Of a DNA stretch of 64,000 nucleotides, positions 1-11,537 are shown one piece after another. Position numbers and translations under genes: made by a program. The notes below the pieces were generated by a model, which saw nothing but the letters and a program-made list of their open reading frames with translations, searched no databases and was not told the origin of the DNA. Positions within the stretch are counted from its first letter, which is position 1. Every line of letters begins with the position of its first letter. Source of the DNA: Cymodocea nodosa (lineage: Eukaryota > Streptophyta > Magnoliopsida > Alismatales > Cymodoceaceae); the NCBI GenBank assembly GCA_036874045.1, contig JAZBRI010000003.1:3732501-3796500 (forward strand), read 5' to 3'.

Positions 1-2041
1 TGGAACATCAAAGAAAGCTCAACCAAATAAGCTTTCCACCTCTTTCTAACCATCTTTCCCACTTAAAGTTTGTAGAACAAAAAAAGGGTTGTTGCAAAGC
101 TTCATTGGGAATCTTAAATTGGAATTCAAGGGAGGGATAGTGTGCTTTAAGGGTGTCTCAAGGCCAAGGTAAGGGAGTTAGAGTATTTTAAATATGATTT
201 GGAAAATATTTAAGGTTTTTGTTGGAAAAGATTTAACATATATTATGGTTAGATTATGCCTACAGAAATTGATTGATGTACGTGCTACAAAAGTACTGCT
301 AGCTAGGCAACACGATTAGATTCATTTTCTTGAGTTTGATTGATGAATGCTTGTGAAAATACAAATTACATGACTTTGAGGGGTTCCAGTTTTGCAATGA
401 TTTCTTTGAGATTTTCAATTGTTTGTTAATTAAAATTTTTTCCTTTGATGTTGTGAAGTTTGTATACAAAGTTTGATGAAGTTTCGTTGAGAAAAGATGA
501 ATGGTTTTTAAGCTGAAATGTCTAGGGTTTGATAAGTTCATTAGATTGATTGTTTGTTCAACCATTTTGATACAAGGGTTGTGTGTTTACATTATTTAGT
601 TGGTTTTGACTGGTCAATTGGTGAAGCTTTTTGAGGTCTAAATTTTTATAAAGGTTACATTTATTAGATGATTAATTTAATGTCATTTGATTAGTAAATA
701 ATTGGTTAAGTGGTTTATAGATGGTTATGTGGTTGATTATTGGATGATTGGTTTGTAGATGATCATTAATCATTTATTAATTGATTTGTCATTCATTTCA
801 GGGTTAGTCTAAGATGGTTTGTGTTGTAATATGGGATGCAATGCAAATCTTGAGATGATCCTATACATTGTTTCAAATATTGATTTGTATCGGTGATTTT
901 TCATCATGTATTTTGGAGAATGCATGGAATTAGGGAATTTTTCTTGACGAATTAGTGCGGAATTGATGAATAAGATGATATTCGTGATTTTCTCACTTGC
1001 TGGAGGAAATTATGAAAGATATATTGACGTATAAAATTATTGAATATGTAAAGTCACGCTCGTAGGTATTTTATTAAAAGTAAAGTTAAGGATCGGACAT
1101 TTGATAACACATGAACAGACGTATTTTTTCCGGGGACGGGACGGGATGTTATGTTTTTATGGGAAGGATTCGTCGATGAAATATACGTCGATCTCGATAT
1201 AAAGAATGATAAAATATTTTCATATCATTTTTTATTATAAATAGTTTATACTTTTGTTTAAGAGTATTTAATAATTTTTCTATTATTTTCTTTTATAAAC
1301 AATTTGTACTCTTATTTATGAGTATTTAAATACTTTGATATCTTTGTTTATCACACACACCTCCTAGTTTGGAATAGAAAAGATGAGTCAATAATTTCGT
1401 CGGATCGTAATCTTATCTCAGTCAAAAGATGATGTGCGAAACGAGAATCAATTACTGCAGAAAAAACTAAAAGTAATGGAAAACCTAAAATCACATGTTT
1501 GGTAATCACGAGAAAAGATTTAAATTTATATAATTTACTTGAATAGAAATAAAAATACATGAACAAAGTAATTGATATATTCGACCACGATATTATGATT
1601 TGATTGTTGTTTGTTTTTAAGTACATGAACAAAATAATTGATTTACGTCTGTAGATCGGTAATGCACACATTTTTCTCAACTCATTTATTTATTTCTCGC
1701 ACGACGCCCTTTGACAGCTTGCATTGGATTAATCTATTGCCAAGTATTCTCTACCGCAGGGTATCGCCGAACAAAAAGGAAAGAAAACCCAAACTTTGGC
1801 GGCGTTCGCCGGAAAGGGTCTCGCTCTCATGCGTCACGTCCCTTTAACCCTTTGATTGTCCCTTTAACTTTGACAGCTGTATTTGGATTAATCTATTGTG
1901 AAGTAATCTCTACCGTATATTAAATGAGTTGTCGTTCAAGGACTTTGGGATTTAGCACGTGAATTATATATCCAATCGAGCCGCCGTTCGATTGAACAAG
2001 TGCTTGGACTCTTATTTCTCGCACGCCACCCTTTGACAGCT
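1..2041. repeat. Duplicated block, copy A (partner at 8811-10804)
   Basis: This stretch matches 8811-10804 almost base for base; I counted fewer than ten substitutions in the first 1.6 kb. Indels are a TTTA expansion in the partner near 10500 and about 43 bases present here near 1815-1857 but missing there. The match stops at a shared CCCTTTGACAGCT. The copy is cut by the window start. Short ORFs occur identically in both copies but look like chance AT-rich frames with no recognisable domain. Bases 1-1010 also belong to the dispersed repeat described at 8141-9817. Confidence 0.93.
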
Positions 2042-2065
2042 GTATTGGATTAATCTATTGCGATA
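1700..2065. repeat. Degenerate triplicated motif
   Basis: A motif built on CCCTTTGACAGC followed by TTGGATTAATCTATTG occurs three times, near 1708, 1860 and 2031. The spacer between copies carries CTCTACCG after the first two. It looks like an old local amplification inside the duplicated block. Confidence 0.6.
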
Positions 2066-3085
2066 TCTTATCTTATGGGTTGAATTTCGTGTGACATGCA
2101 ATATAATTAGTTGAACTGCATCCCAGGCTAAAATGAATATGCGGCACCTAAAGTTGGTCTTGTTATTGGACTTATGCATGGGGGGTTATATATTTTCCTT
2201 TTTACTCATATAATATTGATTTATTACATTGAACGTTGAATGTGAACCAATGTAAATGATTGTGATATATGTGACTATACGCGTTAACGAAGGAAGGATA
2301 TGTGGTAGGTTATGGCTGAAGGAATCTACAGACGATCTTGTCATTGCATTTATGATATATAATTTCCTTTCTATTCATGTAGTATTGACTTATTCTATTG
2401 AATGTTGAACGTGAACCAATGAAAATAATTGTTACAGGTAGCTATATATATCAGTGTTGGTTATGATATTGACTTTTGGACTCAAGCATAAATATACATC
2501 AGTGTTGGTTATGATATTGACTTTTGAACTCAAGCATAAGATTAAGTGTGTATATATACACACACACACACACATATAGATAATATTGATTGTTTGAAAA
2601 CATGTGATGCCAATGGTTGGCGTAGTTTCCAAGTAAACATTTTTCTTAATGAAATTGTAGTTTTCAACTAATTAACTTGCCATATGTGGTTGTTAAACTT
2701 GCTTGTGTGAAATCTAATCCAACGAGTGATCATTCGTTGGGTATGGGAAAGGAGCATGAGATGGATGCCCCATTCTTCATTTGTGCATGGATGGTTGAGC
2801 TTTCATATCAAATGAGGCTTTTAACGACTCTTTGGTTATCCCAGAATAATAAAAAATCTTTAACCAGAAAGTTTGGAAACATGTGGCGGATTTGGTTGAT
2901 TCTCCATCCTTAGCCCTAGTAAATCTCAAACAAAGTATATAATAAAAACATGTACATGTCGAAAGTTAGATCCCCTCAAAGTTAATATTATAATCATTCA
3001 AGTGATATCTTATATCTCAAAATAGTGCAATAAATTCTAACCTATTAGGAAAATCAACATCTCTCAAGTAATATTTACCTATAAT
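2042..3085. other. AT-rich stretch with small tandem duplications; no gene seen
   Basis: No recognisable coding sequence. A 48-base unit beginning TCAGTGTTGGTTATGATATT is duplicated in tandem at 2451-2546. A second pair of similar segments (around 2208-2265 and 2378-2435) shares GAACGTGAACCAATG-like sequence. A CA/TA microsatellite lies at about 2551-2578. The plus-strand ORF at 2677-2913 (78 residues) has no family I recognise. Confidence 0.5.
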
Positions 3086-4064
3086 TTATACAAAAGTTTT
3101 GAATATAATGTTAGAAACATTAATTCCACAATTTATATTATGCATAAGTATTTCTATTATTTTTATTAGTATCATATCTGGTGAAACCTTAAAAGCATTA
3201 CGTTGAGAAAGTATATCATGAAGAATACAAGCATCAACTATTGATTCTTCCCATCCACTAAGAACATAAACAATTTCCATATCAAAATTACATATTGCTA
3301 ATACATTTTGTGATAATTTACATTTTCTATTCCTCTAACATGTAGTTTCTTCATCATAAATTGTAACTTTGACATGGGTACCATCAATTGCTCCAATGCA
3401 ATCCTAAAAGAAAAAAGAATATACATAATAAAGACCACTAAATACTAAAGAATACATTGAAATATAACATTAACTCACCTTGAAATAAGGATAAACATGC
3501 CGATCATTTTGAATCTGTGCTGATGTTGATGATTCTTGCTTAGTCAATAGTTTATATCCTACTTTCAATATTACATTTAACATTTCATTGAAGTATGCAC
3601 TAATTGTCTAATTAGATTGACGAAAGCGTTCAATAGTTACACCATATCTATAATTTTGTCTAATTGTAACTAAAAATATTGCCATCTTTTCTTCTACATT
3701 CATACATCTATTATCTTGCACTACTCCTTTACGTCTTAAAAAACTACAAAAGTGGAAGAATACATGTTGATTCATTCTATAAATTTTCCTGCAATTATAT
3801 ACTTGATTAGGTAAAGATGAATTTAATAACGTAGTAATGTATTCTTATCATTCTTTGCTGTATATTCTAGAAGTACTCCTTGCAACATAATTTACACCAC
3901 TTGCAAAAGTAGTTATGAATTTCCATGCTTTCATCAGGTATAAGAGTATCTGTTCTTGTTCTGCCTCTTCCTCTTCCATAAGTGCTTTCAAAAGTTTCAT
4001 GTTTGCACTTATGTCCATTTGTAGTAAGAAAAAAAACTACAAAAAAGGAGATAGACAATAACAT
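3086..4064 (-). pseudogene. PIF/Harbinger transposase (ORF2), broken
   Basis: The reverse strand reads DCIGAIDGTHVKV around 3401-3365, the classic segment with the first catalytic aspartate of the PIF/Harbinger DDE domain. FDMEIVYVLSGWEES follows around 3283-3240, another family hallmark. Upstream (3800-3600) a segment equivalent to RYGVTIERFRQS fits the helix region before the DDE core. A short intron seems retained: TTCAAG, then GTGAGT at 3478 to TTTTAG at 3404 (75 bases), before GATTGCATTGG. Stop codons interrupt the frame both upstream and downstream, for example just after the TTC of the ETTC segment, so this is a pseudogene. The nuclease would cut and move the element's DNA in the nucleus. 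Confidence 0.85.
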
Positions 4065-4299
4065 TTACATTAGATGATGACAATAACAATCCACATTAGA
4101 ACATAATAAAAATATCTGGTACATCATCAACATACATAATATTTAATAACGTGAAACATTATCTTGTACATCATCAATATCAACAACATACATAACATTC
4201 AACAACATAATACCACCAACAACATTCATAATAATATCTTTAGTAATAATAACAATGTTTACTGCCTAACATCAACAACATTCTTCATTTCATATTATG

Positions 4300-5335
4300 T
4301 CTTAACCAAGTTAGTCTCATGTCTTGAGGTAAACCTAAAAATATTCTTCATTTTTGATGATTTTCTAATAACGTCATTGCATTATATACTTCATCTTGAT
4401 CTAGCTCACTTAGTTCAAGCAATAATGGAATAATGTCTAATTCATTTCTTTCTTCATTGTGTTGGAGTCTTAAGAATCCATTTCTTTCTTCCTCAACTTT
4501 GGCAATACATTCCATCATTTGCATTCTAGTTCTATTACAATCTTTATATTTCTGTAAAAATTATTTCATGTCTATTTCCATATCCCTAACTAATGCTGCC
4601 ATCTTTTTAGATGATTCTGCATGAGGACGAGCTTGTGAGTGCTTTTTTTTAGAATCCAATTTTTGTAAGGGTGGTGTTAACATATCATCATTAGATGGTA
4701 TTGGACATGTGATGTTATTGAAATTACTAAATAGAGATATGTCATCATTTAAATTAACCTCTTAAGACTCATAGAAGTCTATAGGTACTGCGCTTATTCC
4801 TCCTCTAGTAACACTTGTTTGAAAAATTAACTTCAACTACTCATATATTGTACATGACTTTCCTTTCAAAGTGGCACATTCAGGATGACTCTACAAATTA
4901 AGAAGAAATATAATGAGTACAAAATAAAGTATATATAAAATAAGAGAGAAACATATACATCATAATAATTAAAGTCACATTCACAAATTCTTCCCAGATT
5001 TCATCAGGTACAGATGTATGATCATTTATATAGTCTCATCTCCATCCACTTTGATTAACAATCTTACTATAATTTTTATACATTTGCCGCTAGGTCTTTA
5101 GACAACTATCAATATTTTTTTTCTCTAATCCAGCATTTGTTTTCAAATTGTAAGCTTTGATTACTTCAGTCCATGTGTCTACTCTAATCTTGCCATCAAG
5201 TGTTTTGACATTTCCTTGATTAATAGTATCATAAAGAAGATTTAAGATCATTTCATCATCTTTCTAACTCCATGTGAAATTTTTCCTTGATGTTGTCTTC
5301 TTTCCATGACCATTGTTTTCTGTCATTGTCTACAA
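4300..5335 (-). pseudogene. PIF/Harbinger ORF1, Myb/SANT-like DNA-binding protein, broken
   Basis: Read on the reverse strand, 5325-4990 gives a Myb/SANT-like domain: a tryptophan-containing first helix (FTWS), a segment with WTEVIKAYN, and an end near IWEEFVNV. Further down, 4440-4310 reads LLELSELDQDEVYNAM and then residues like QDMRLTWLR, the usual C-terminal tail of this plant accessory protein. The family is known to work with the transposase in nuclear import and binding of element ends. Several stops interrupt the frame. It lies upstream of and in the same direction as the transposase remnant, as in intact elements. Confidence 0.7.
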
Positions 5336-5340
5336 ATGTA

Positions 5341-5542
5341 TTCTTTGCATAATTAAAATACCTCATAAGTAATTAAGATTGATAGAAAAACATAATGTCA
5401 AGCATTCAAGTCAAATAGATTAATAGTAACATAGTTTTGATCAACATTCTTCATTTAAAGCAAGATAATATGTTTTTGGCAATTTGTTGTGGGAGCACTA
5501 TATTAGAGTTTTGTCAATTGGCTTATTCCTAAGTATTAAATA
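5341..5542. other. Right flank of the Harbinger element; no gene
   Basis: AT-rich sequence between the ORF1 remnant and the start of the 1,804-base duplicated block. It probably contains the unresolved element end. Confidence 0.35.
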
Positions 5543-5879
5543 GATTTTTAACATAGTTTCACGAAAGTATCTTTAAATATGATAACACAATAATCTACGT
5601 TTCATCAAATTATTAGTAATGAAATATTCAAAGCCTGAACCCATAAACACGAGATTCTAGTTGGACATTATATCACATGTAGCAAGGATGTGATTTATAA
5701 ATGGCATGGCATATTCATGACTTAACAGTTGCAAAATTTAAGGCAAAACCTCTCAGGTTAAGTATTAGAATTGATCAACATGACTAAAAAGTGGCATGAC
5801 ATGAGTTCAATGGAAAACAACTTAGGTTATGTACTACGGTTTGATTGATTAAGTAATGTAATCAGGTCAATTAACTGCT

Positions 5880-6215
5880 AATATGTTTGTTCCACTAATG
5901 GAACACATGATCCATGTTTCAATTAACCAATCTACTTGGAAGATTAAAAATCTTTTATTATTTATTTATTTTAATCTTTATGTAATTTTCAATTATTAGC
6001 TAGTCAATTAATTTGATCATGTGCAATTAAATGGTTAATTGTTAACTGAACTAACTTTTATCGAGTACATTAACTCTTAGGACCCTTAGTTGAGTATATG
6101 GATCTTGGATCCATATTCTATACATACTTGTATATATACTCTTCTAATGTAATGAATAACCCTAATCCTTTCTCATTTTCTCTAATCCTTCTTCTTAATT
6201 TAATATCATAGTAAG
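5880..6215. repeat. Possible LTR fragment (fossil), Ty1/copia-like
   Basis: The stretch has a TATATATAC promoter-like run near 6130, a following pyrimidine-rich end and a GTATCA-type primer-binding-like motif near 6207 (clearer in the partner copy near 12200). This is the layout of a copia LTR and its junction. No partner LTR or gag-pol was found next to it. Weak evidence; broken fossil if real. Confidence 0.3.
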
Positions 6216-6650
6216 GTTTCGATCGACCATTCTTGCTTGCCCTCACTTCCTCATTTTCTAATAATATACCAACTCGGAAAATGGAAGTGTGAAATCTACA
6301 TTTCAATAAATTGTCTCAAACTGATTATCCAATCTACATAGAAGATAATAAACATTTTATTATTTTATCTTTTTTATTCTTTATCTATCACTTTGATAGT
6401 AATAATAAAAATTTGTTAGCAAGTTTTAACTAGATGGTTGGAAATGATAATGATCGTAGTTCAATTCATTAAATGATTTATGTTATTTCTAATTATTATT
6501 TAGTGAATTTGACCATGGATAGTTAAAATGTAAATCATTAACTAAAGTAATTTTTGTCAAATTAGTTAATAATTAATTGTTAAGTTATGGAGTCATTTAA
6601 CAAAATGACTTTGGTTAATCCAATAATAGTTAGGTTGGGTAAGTGAATTG

Positions 6651-7076
6651 GTGAGGATATGGAAGGAGACGATGTCGCAGGGCGAAGATGTGTAAGGAGA
6701 CGACATCGCGGGTGAGGATGTGGAAAGAGACGATATCGCAAGGTAAGGATGCATGAGGAGACGATGTCGTAGGCGAGGATGTGGAAGGGGACAATGCTGC
6801 AGGGCAAGAATGTTTGAGGAGACGACGTTGTAAGGTAAAGATGTGCGAGGAGATGACGTTGTGGGAGAGGATGCAGAAAGAGATGATGCTATACGGCGAG
6901 GATACATGAGAATGCGTGAGGAGACGATGTCACGACGGGATGACGTTGCAAGGTGAAGATGTGTGAAGAGATGATGTTGCAAGTGAAGATGTAGAAAGAG
7001 ACAATGCTATAGGGTGATGATACATGAGAATGTGTGAGAAGAAGATACTACGATGGGATGAAGATGTGTGAAGGAG
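6651..7076. repeat. Minisatellite, about 29-base unit, roughly 14 copies
   Basis: Degenerate tandem units on the pattern GAGGATGTGGAAGGAGACGA, then TGTCGCAGGGC. Units vary by substitutions and small indels. The reverse-strand ORFs here (runs such as SSPTTSSPRTS) are products of the repeat, not genes. The same array occurs in the partner block at 12648-13072. Confidence 0.85.
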
Positions 7077-7348
7077 AGACGAGAGCAAGACCCGAATAAG
7101 AAATTTTCGTTGTTTTCACCTCAGGTGTAGTCGAAAAATGATAAAAACTTAGTATACAACATGCCTTTTATATAACGGAAAATGAAGAAAAAAATTTTAG
7201 ATGTAAAAACAATTAGAAAATAACAAAAAAATTTCCATCAATTTTATTTCTAACATTTTTCATCAGGTACAACACCCTCTAAAGCTCATCTCGTTCACTC
7301 GAGCTTCAACGGTGAGTCATGAAAAATTGACTTCCACGCGAATTTGCC

Positions 7349-7500
7349 TTTCTCCTTTTACACTTAGCTAGCTAGTTCTTGACCATTAACTCGTTCTCTA
7401 CCTTTGTAGCCTAAAGCAATGGTTCTGCTCATAGTTTTCTGGATTGATCCAGATTGACATATATCTACTGATCCAAAGGATTTTTTGTATAGAATAGAAT
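7349..7500. repeat. Short dispersed repeat (partner at 32813-32957)
   Basis: About 150 bases from CTTTCTCCTTTTACACTTAG to GATTTTTTGTATAGAAT recur nearly unchanged at 32813-32957 in APE2 intron 4, the main differences being a missing GCTA and ATCT. The match ends sharply on both sides. No coding sense recognised. Confidence 0.85.
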
Positions 7501-8140
7501 TTGATTGGCCAATCTTTTTAAAGGAGTTACAGGTGATTTTCTGTCCTTTCTTCCTCTTCAATTCTCTTGATCTTCATTCCAATTGGGTAGATTGTTGTGT
7601 CTATGAAATAGAAGGTCCTCGATCCACACTGTGGAGGTGTTTTCTAGGGAGAACTCATTGAATCAAGACTTGATTTTTCTTTTACAACTCTATCTTAAAG
7701 TGGATTCTCTTTTCCATCTCATTTCTTTCAATTTAAAGTAGATTGAAGATATTTATGTTATGTTTTAAGTTTTTTTACAATTTTCAAAATTTTTCATGAA
7801 TATCAGTGATTTTTTGTGTATTGGAGATTATTAGTAATTTTCAAAGAATATTAGTGACTTTCGGTGAATATTAGTTATTTTTAGAGAATATATCTTATTT
7901 CCAATAGATATTAGTGATTTTCAGTGAATGTTGGTTATTTTCATTTAATATATTTAGTGAATTGTATTGATTCCATTTGATTGATTATGAAAAAGATGAT
8001 GTTTTAACTTATGTTATTGATCTTACTTGTAGTTATCAAGATGTTAAGTAGATCAAATTGAAGTGAGAGTGACAATGAGTAGGATCTTAGTAGAAATGAA
8101 GAACTTGGTTGGCTTCATGAATTTCCTATTGAATGAATTT
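7501..8140 (+). mobile_element. 5' end fragment of a hAT-like DNA transposon
   Basis: About 7700-8125 aligns by eye with 38360-38790, the leader and first codons of the hAT transposon in APE2 intron 6. Shared features are a TTTTCCATCT-type start, TTAAGTTTTTTT, runs of ATATTAGTGA-like sequence, and a short coding start with ...AGAAATGAAGA and then GGTGGCT/GTTGGCTTC. The fragment stops where the 1.68-kb dispersed repeat begins (8141). It is a truncated copy with no usable transposase. Confidence 0.55.
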
Positions 8141-9817
8141 ATCATAGATGCTATTGAAATGGTGACTCCATTGTGATCCAATTAACGTTAAACTTTGAGG
8201 TATCTCATCTTGAATCTTATCAAAGCAATTCTTCTTATCTGTAAATCTTAAAAGGTACAATATAAGGGGAAAAAAGGCATGTGATAGAAAAAGTATTTTG
8301 TAATGACAGCCGTGGATAAATATGTAATTCACTTATTCATTGAGTAAATGGCTATCCACTTATTCATTACCCTATAAATATGTAATTCATTCTTCACATG
8401 GAATAGAACTCCCTTTTTTCTCCTACACGGAAATAAAATGGTTTGAAGAGATTTTTAACGTTAAGAAATGATTAAGAATGCCCTTAAACATGAGATAAAA
8501 GGAAGTGTCCAATAGGTTTAAGAGATAGGAACATGGAAGGAAGATTAAAATATGAAGTAAATTGATCTGCTAGATTGATTGATCATCAGGTTGACCATTC
8601 TAAGGCCCATTTAGCAGTTGTACTAGGTTGGTTATTTCCTTTGAACCAGTTGATCATTCGATTGACTGATTTCAGGTGGTAAAGCCACCTATAACTAGAG
8701 TTTTTCTCCTTCGTTTGCACTCACAATTTACACTGTTCTAACCCTAGGTTTGGAAGCTTCTCCCACACCTTTCGTCTCTCTTATTCACCTAAAATTCAAC
8801 CTTAGAGCCTTGGAACATCAAAGAAAGCTCAACCAAATAAGCTTTCCACCTCTTTCTAACCATCTTTCCCACTTAAAGTTTGTAGAACAAAAAAAGGGTT
8901 GTTGCAAAGCTTCATTGGGAATCTTAAATTGGAATTCAAGGGAGGGATAGTGTGCTTTAAGGGTGTCTCAAGGCCAAGGTAAGGGAGTTAGAGTATTTTA
9001 AATATGATTTGGAAAATATTTAAGGTTTTTGTTGGAAAAGATTTAACATATATTATGGTTAGATTATGCCTACAGAAATTGATTGATGTACGTGCTACAA
9101 AAGTACTGCTAGCTAGGCAACACGATTAGATTCATTTTCTTGAGTTTGATTGATGAATGCTTGTGAAAATACAAATTACATGACTTTGAGGGGTTCCAGT
9201 TTTGCAATGATTTCTTTGAGATTTTCAATTGTTTGTTAATTAAAATTTTTTCCTTTGATGTTGTGAAGTTTGTATACAAAGTTTGATGAAGTTTCGTTGA
9301 GAAAAGATGAATGGTTTTTAAGCTGAAATGTCTAGGGTTTGATAAGTTCATTAGATTGATTGTTTGTTCAACCATTTTGATACAAGGGTTGTGTGTTTAC
9401 ATTATTTAGTTGGTTTTGACTGGTCAATTGGTGAAGCTTTTTGAGGTCTAAATTTTTATAAAGGTTACATTTATTAGATGATTAATTTAATGTCATTTGA
9501 TTAGTAAATAATTGGTTAAGTGGTTTATAGATGGTTATGTGGTTGATTATTGGATGATTGGTTTGTAGATGATCATTAATCATTTATTAATTGATTTGTC
9601 ATTCATTTCAGGGTTAGTCTAAGATGGTTTGTGTTGTAATATGGGATGCAATGCAAATCTTGAGATGATCCTATACATGGTTTCAAATATTGATTTGTAT
9701 CGGTGATTTTTCATCATGTATTTTGGAGAATGCATGGAATTAGGGAATTTTTCTTGACGAATTAGTGCGGAATTGATGAATAAGATGATATTCGTGATTT
9801 TCTCACTTGCTGGAGGA
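8141..9817. repeat. 1.68-kb dispersed repeat of unknown class, copy B
   Basis: This segment recurs at 35720-37423 in APE2 intron 6 with different flanks, and its second part is also at 1-1010 of the window. Common limits are ATCATAGATGCTATTG on the left and CACTTGCTGGAGGA on the right. I see no terminal inverted repeats, LTRs, poly-A tail or coding domain. The 66-residue ORF in it (8750-8950) is conserved between copies, but no family is recognised. Confidence 0.8.
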
Positions 9818-10804
9818 AATTATGAAAGATATATTGACGTATAAAATTATTGAATACGTAAAGTCACGCTCGTAGGTATTTTATTAAAAGTAAAGTTAAG
9901 GATCGGACATTTGGTAACACGTGAACAGACGTATTTTTTCCGGGGACGGGACGGGATGTTATGTTTTTTTGGGAAGGATTCGTCGATGAAATATACGTCG
10001 ATCTCGATATAAAGAATGATAAAATATTTTCATATCATTTTTTATTATAAATAGTTTATACTTTTGTTTAAGAGTATTTAATAATTTTTCTATTATTTTC
10101 TTTTATAAACAATTTGTACTCTTATTTATGAGTATTTAAATACTTTGATATCTTTGTTTATCACACACACCTCCTAGTTTGGAATAGAAAAGATGAGTCA
10201 ATAATTTCGTCGGATCGTAATCTTATCTCAGTCAAAAGATGATGTGCGAAACGAGAATCAATTACTGCAGAAAAAACTAAAAGTAATGGAAAACCTAAAA
10301 TCACATGTTTGGTAATCACGAGAAAAGATTTAAATTTATATAATTTACTTGAATAGAAATAAAAATACATGAACAAAGTAATTGATATATTCGACCACGA
10401 TATTATGATTTGATTGTTGTTTGTTTTTAAGTACATGAACAAAATAATTGATTTACGTCTGTAGATCGGTAATGCACACATTTTTCTCAACTCATTTATT
10501 TATTTATTTCTCGCACGACGCCCTTTGACGGCTTGCATTGGATTAATCTATTGCCAAGTATTCTCTACCGCAGGGTATCGCCGAACAAAAAGGAAAGAAA
10601 ACCCAAACTTTGGCGGCGTTCGCCCTTTAACTTTGACAGCTGTATTTGGATTAATCTATTGTGAAGTAATCTCTACCGTACATTAAATGAGTTGTCGTTC
10701 AAGGCCTTTGGCATTTAGCACGTGAATTATATATCCAATCGAGCCGCCGTTCGATTGAACAAGTGCTTGGACTCTTATTTCTCGCACGCCACCCTTTGAC
10801 AGCT
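8811..10804. repeat. Duplicated block, copy B (partner at 1-2041)
   Basis: Near-identical to 1-2041 at offset 8,810 (8,814 after a TTTA expansion). The match ends at 10804 after TTTGACAGCT. Sequence to the right is a partial third copy of an internal part of the block (10836-11055), so the edge shows rearrangement. Confidence 0.93.
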
Positions 10805-10835
10805 TTATTTTTAAAATAATCGCAACAATATATTA

Positions 10836-11055
10836 AATTATGAAAGATATATTGACGTATAACAATTATTAAATATATAAAGTCACGCTCGTAGGTATTT
10901 TATTAAAAATAAAGTTAAGGATCGGACATGTGATAACACGTGAAAAGACATATCTTTTCCCGAGACGGCATTTTTCTGTTTTGTTTTTTTGGAAAGGATG
11001 CGTCGGTGAAGAAGACGTCGATCTCGATATGAAGAATGATAAAATTATTGTGCAT
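10836..11055. repeat. Third, diverged copy of an internal segment of the duplicated block
   Basis: Matches about 1004-1225 and 9814-10035: AATTATGAAAGATATATTGACG, TCACGCTCGTAGGTATTTTA and ACGTCGATCTCGATAT all recur in the same order. It is clearly more diverged than the other two copies. A 75-residue plus-strand ORF overlaps (10930-11157), with no recognised domain. Confidence 0.8.
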
Positions 11056-11537
11056 TTGTCAAATATCTGCTGTGGAGGGTGGTGGTGTGATGATATCGTC
11101 CAGAGCGTCGCGAAGATCGGTAATAGACACATTTTTGTGTGCGTGGACAATACTTAATATCTCTTTTTTTCTTTTTATAAAAAATTTATACTCTTTCGAA
11201 CCTGTGCGTGCGTAATTCATTATTTATTCACCTTGATGTAAATCATGTGTAAGTGTGTACATGCTATTAAAAAATATATTCATTAAGTGCGTGCATGCTA
11301 TTATTTATTCATTAAGTGTGTACAAAAAATTCGATGTATTCCAATAAACTGCATTTTCAATTCTAAATGAACCGCTAAGAGATTTAAATCAAACAAAAAG
11401 GTTCGATGTATTTGAATTAACTGGTTCGGCCGGTTTTAATTACGGACCACAAATCTATAGATATTCGAGAGACGTGAGACAGATGGAAATTAAGGTGCAA
11501 CGATGCAAGCGTAGGAGGATACGTGGGGCATTCACGT
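11056..11537. other. Unassigned stretch
   Basis: No gene or element recognised. It contains two GTGCGTGC/ATTTATTCA-type imperfect repeats around 11205-11320 and GC-richer sequence near 11420-11540. Confidence 0.4.

Larger units (their letters stand above)
3086..5340 (-). mobile_element. PIF/Harbinger DNA transposon, two ORFs, decayed
   Basis: The reverse strand carries the two proteins typical of plant PIF/Harbinger elements: a Myb/SANT-like accessory protein at about 5330-4300 and a DDE transposase at about 4060-3086. Both have in-frame stops, so the copy is unlikely to be autonomous. I could not fix its terminal inverted repeats or 3-base target duplication, so the true element probably extends on both sides. 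The second copy of the neighbouring duplication lacks this element, but its flanks there also differ, so it is not a clean empty site. Confidence 0.82.
5543..7346. repeat. Duplicated 1,804-base block, copy 1 (partner at 11538-13341)
   Basis: This matches 11538-13341 at a constant offset of 5,995, so both copies are 1,804 bases long. The first ~1.1 kb differ at roughly 14 positions by eye; the minisatellite inside differs more. The shared block starts at GATTTTTAACATAG and ends at CCACGCGAATTTG. It is more diverged than the 1-2041/8811-10804 pair, which bears on whether both pairs arose in one event. Confidence 0.93.

Noticed and set aside
299-565. 88-codon minus-strand frame, repeated at 9109-9375
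   Set aside because: Same reason: identity reflects duplication, and the third copy near 36660-36930 does not keep the frame.
1351-1680. 109-codon minus-strand frame, repeated at 10161-10490
   Set aside because: Identical in both copies because the duplication is recent. AT-rich, no domain, no splice context; kept only as part of the repeat.
6593-6982. 129-codon serine-rich minus-strand frame
   Set aside because: Product of the 29-base minisatellite, not a gene.
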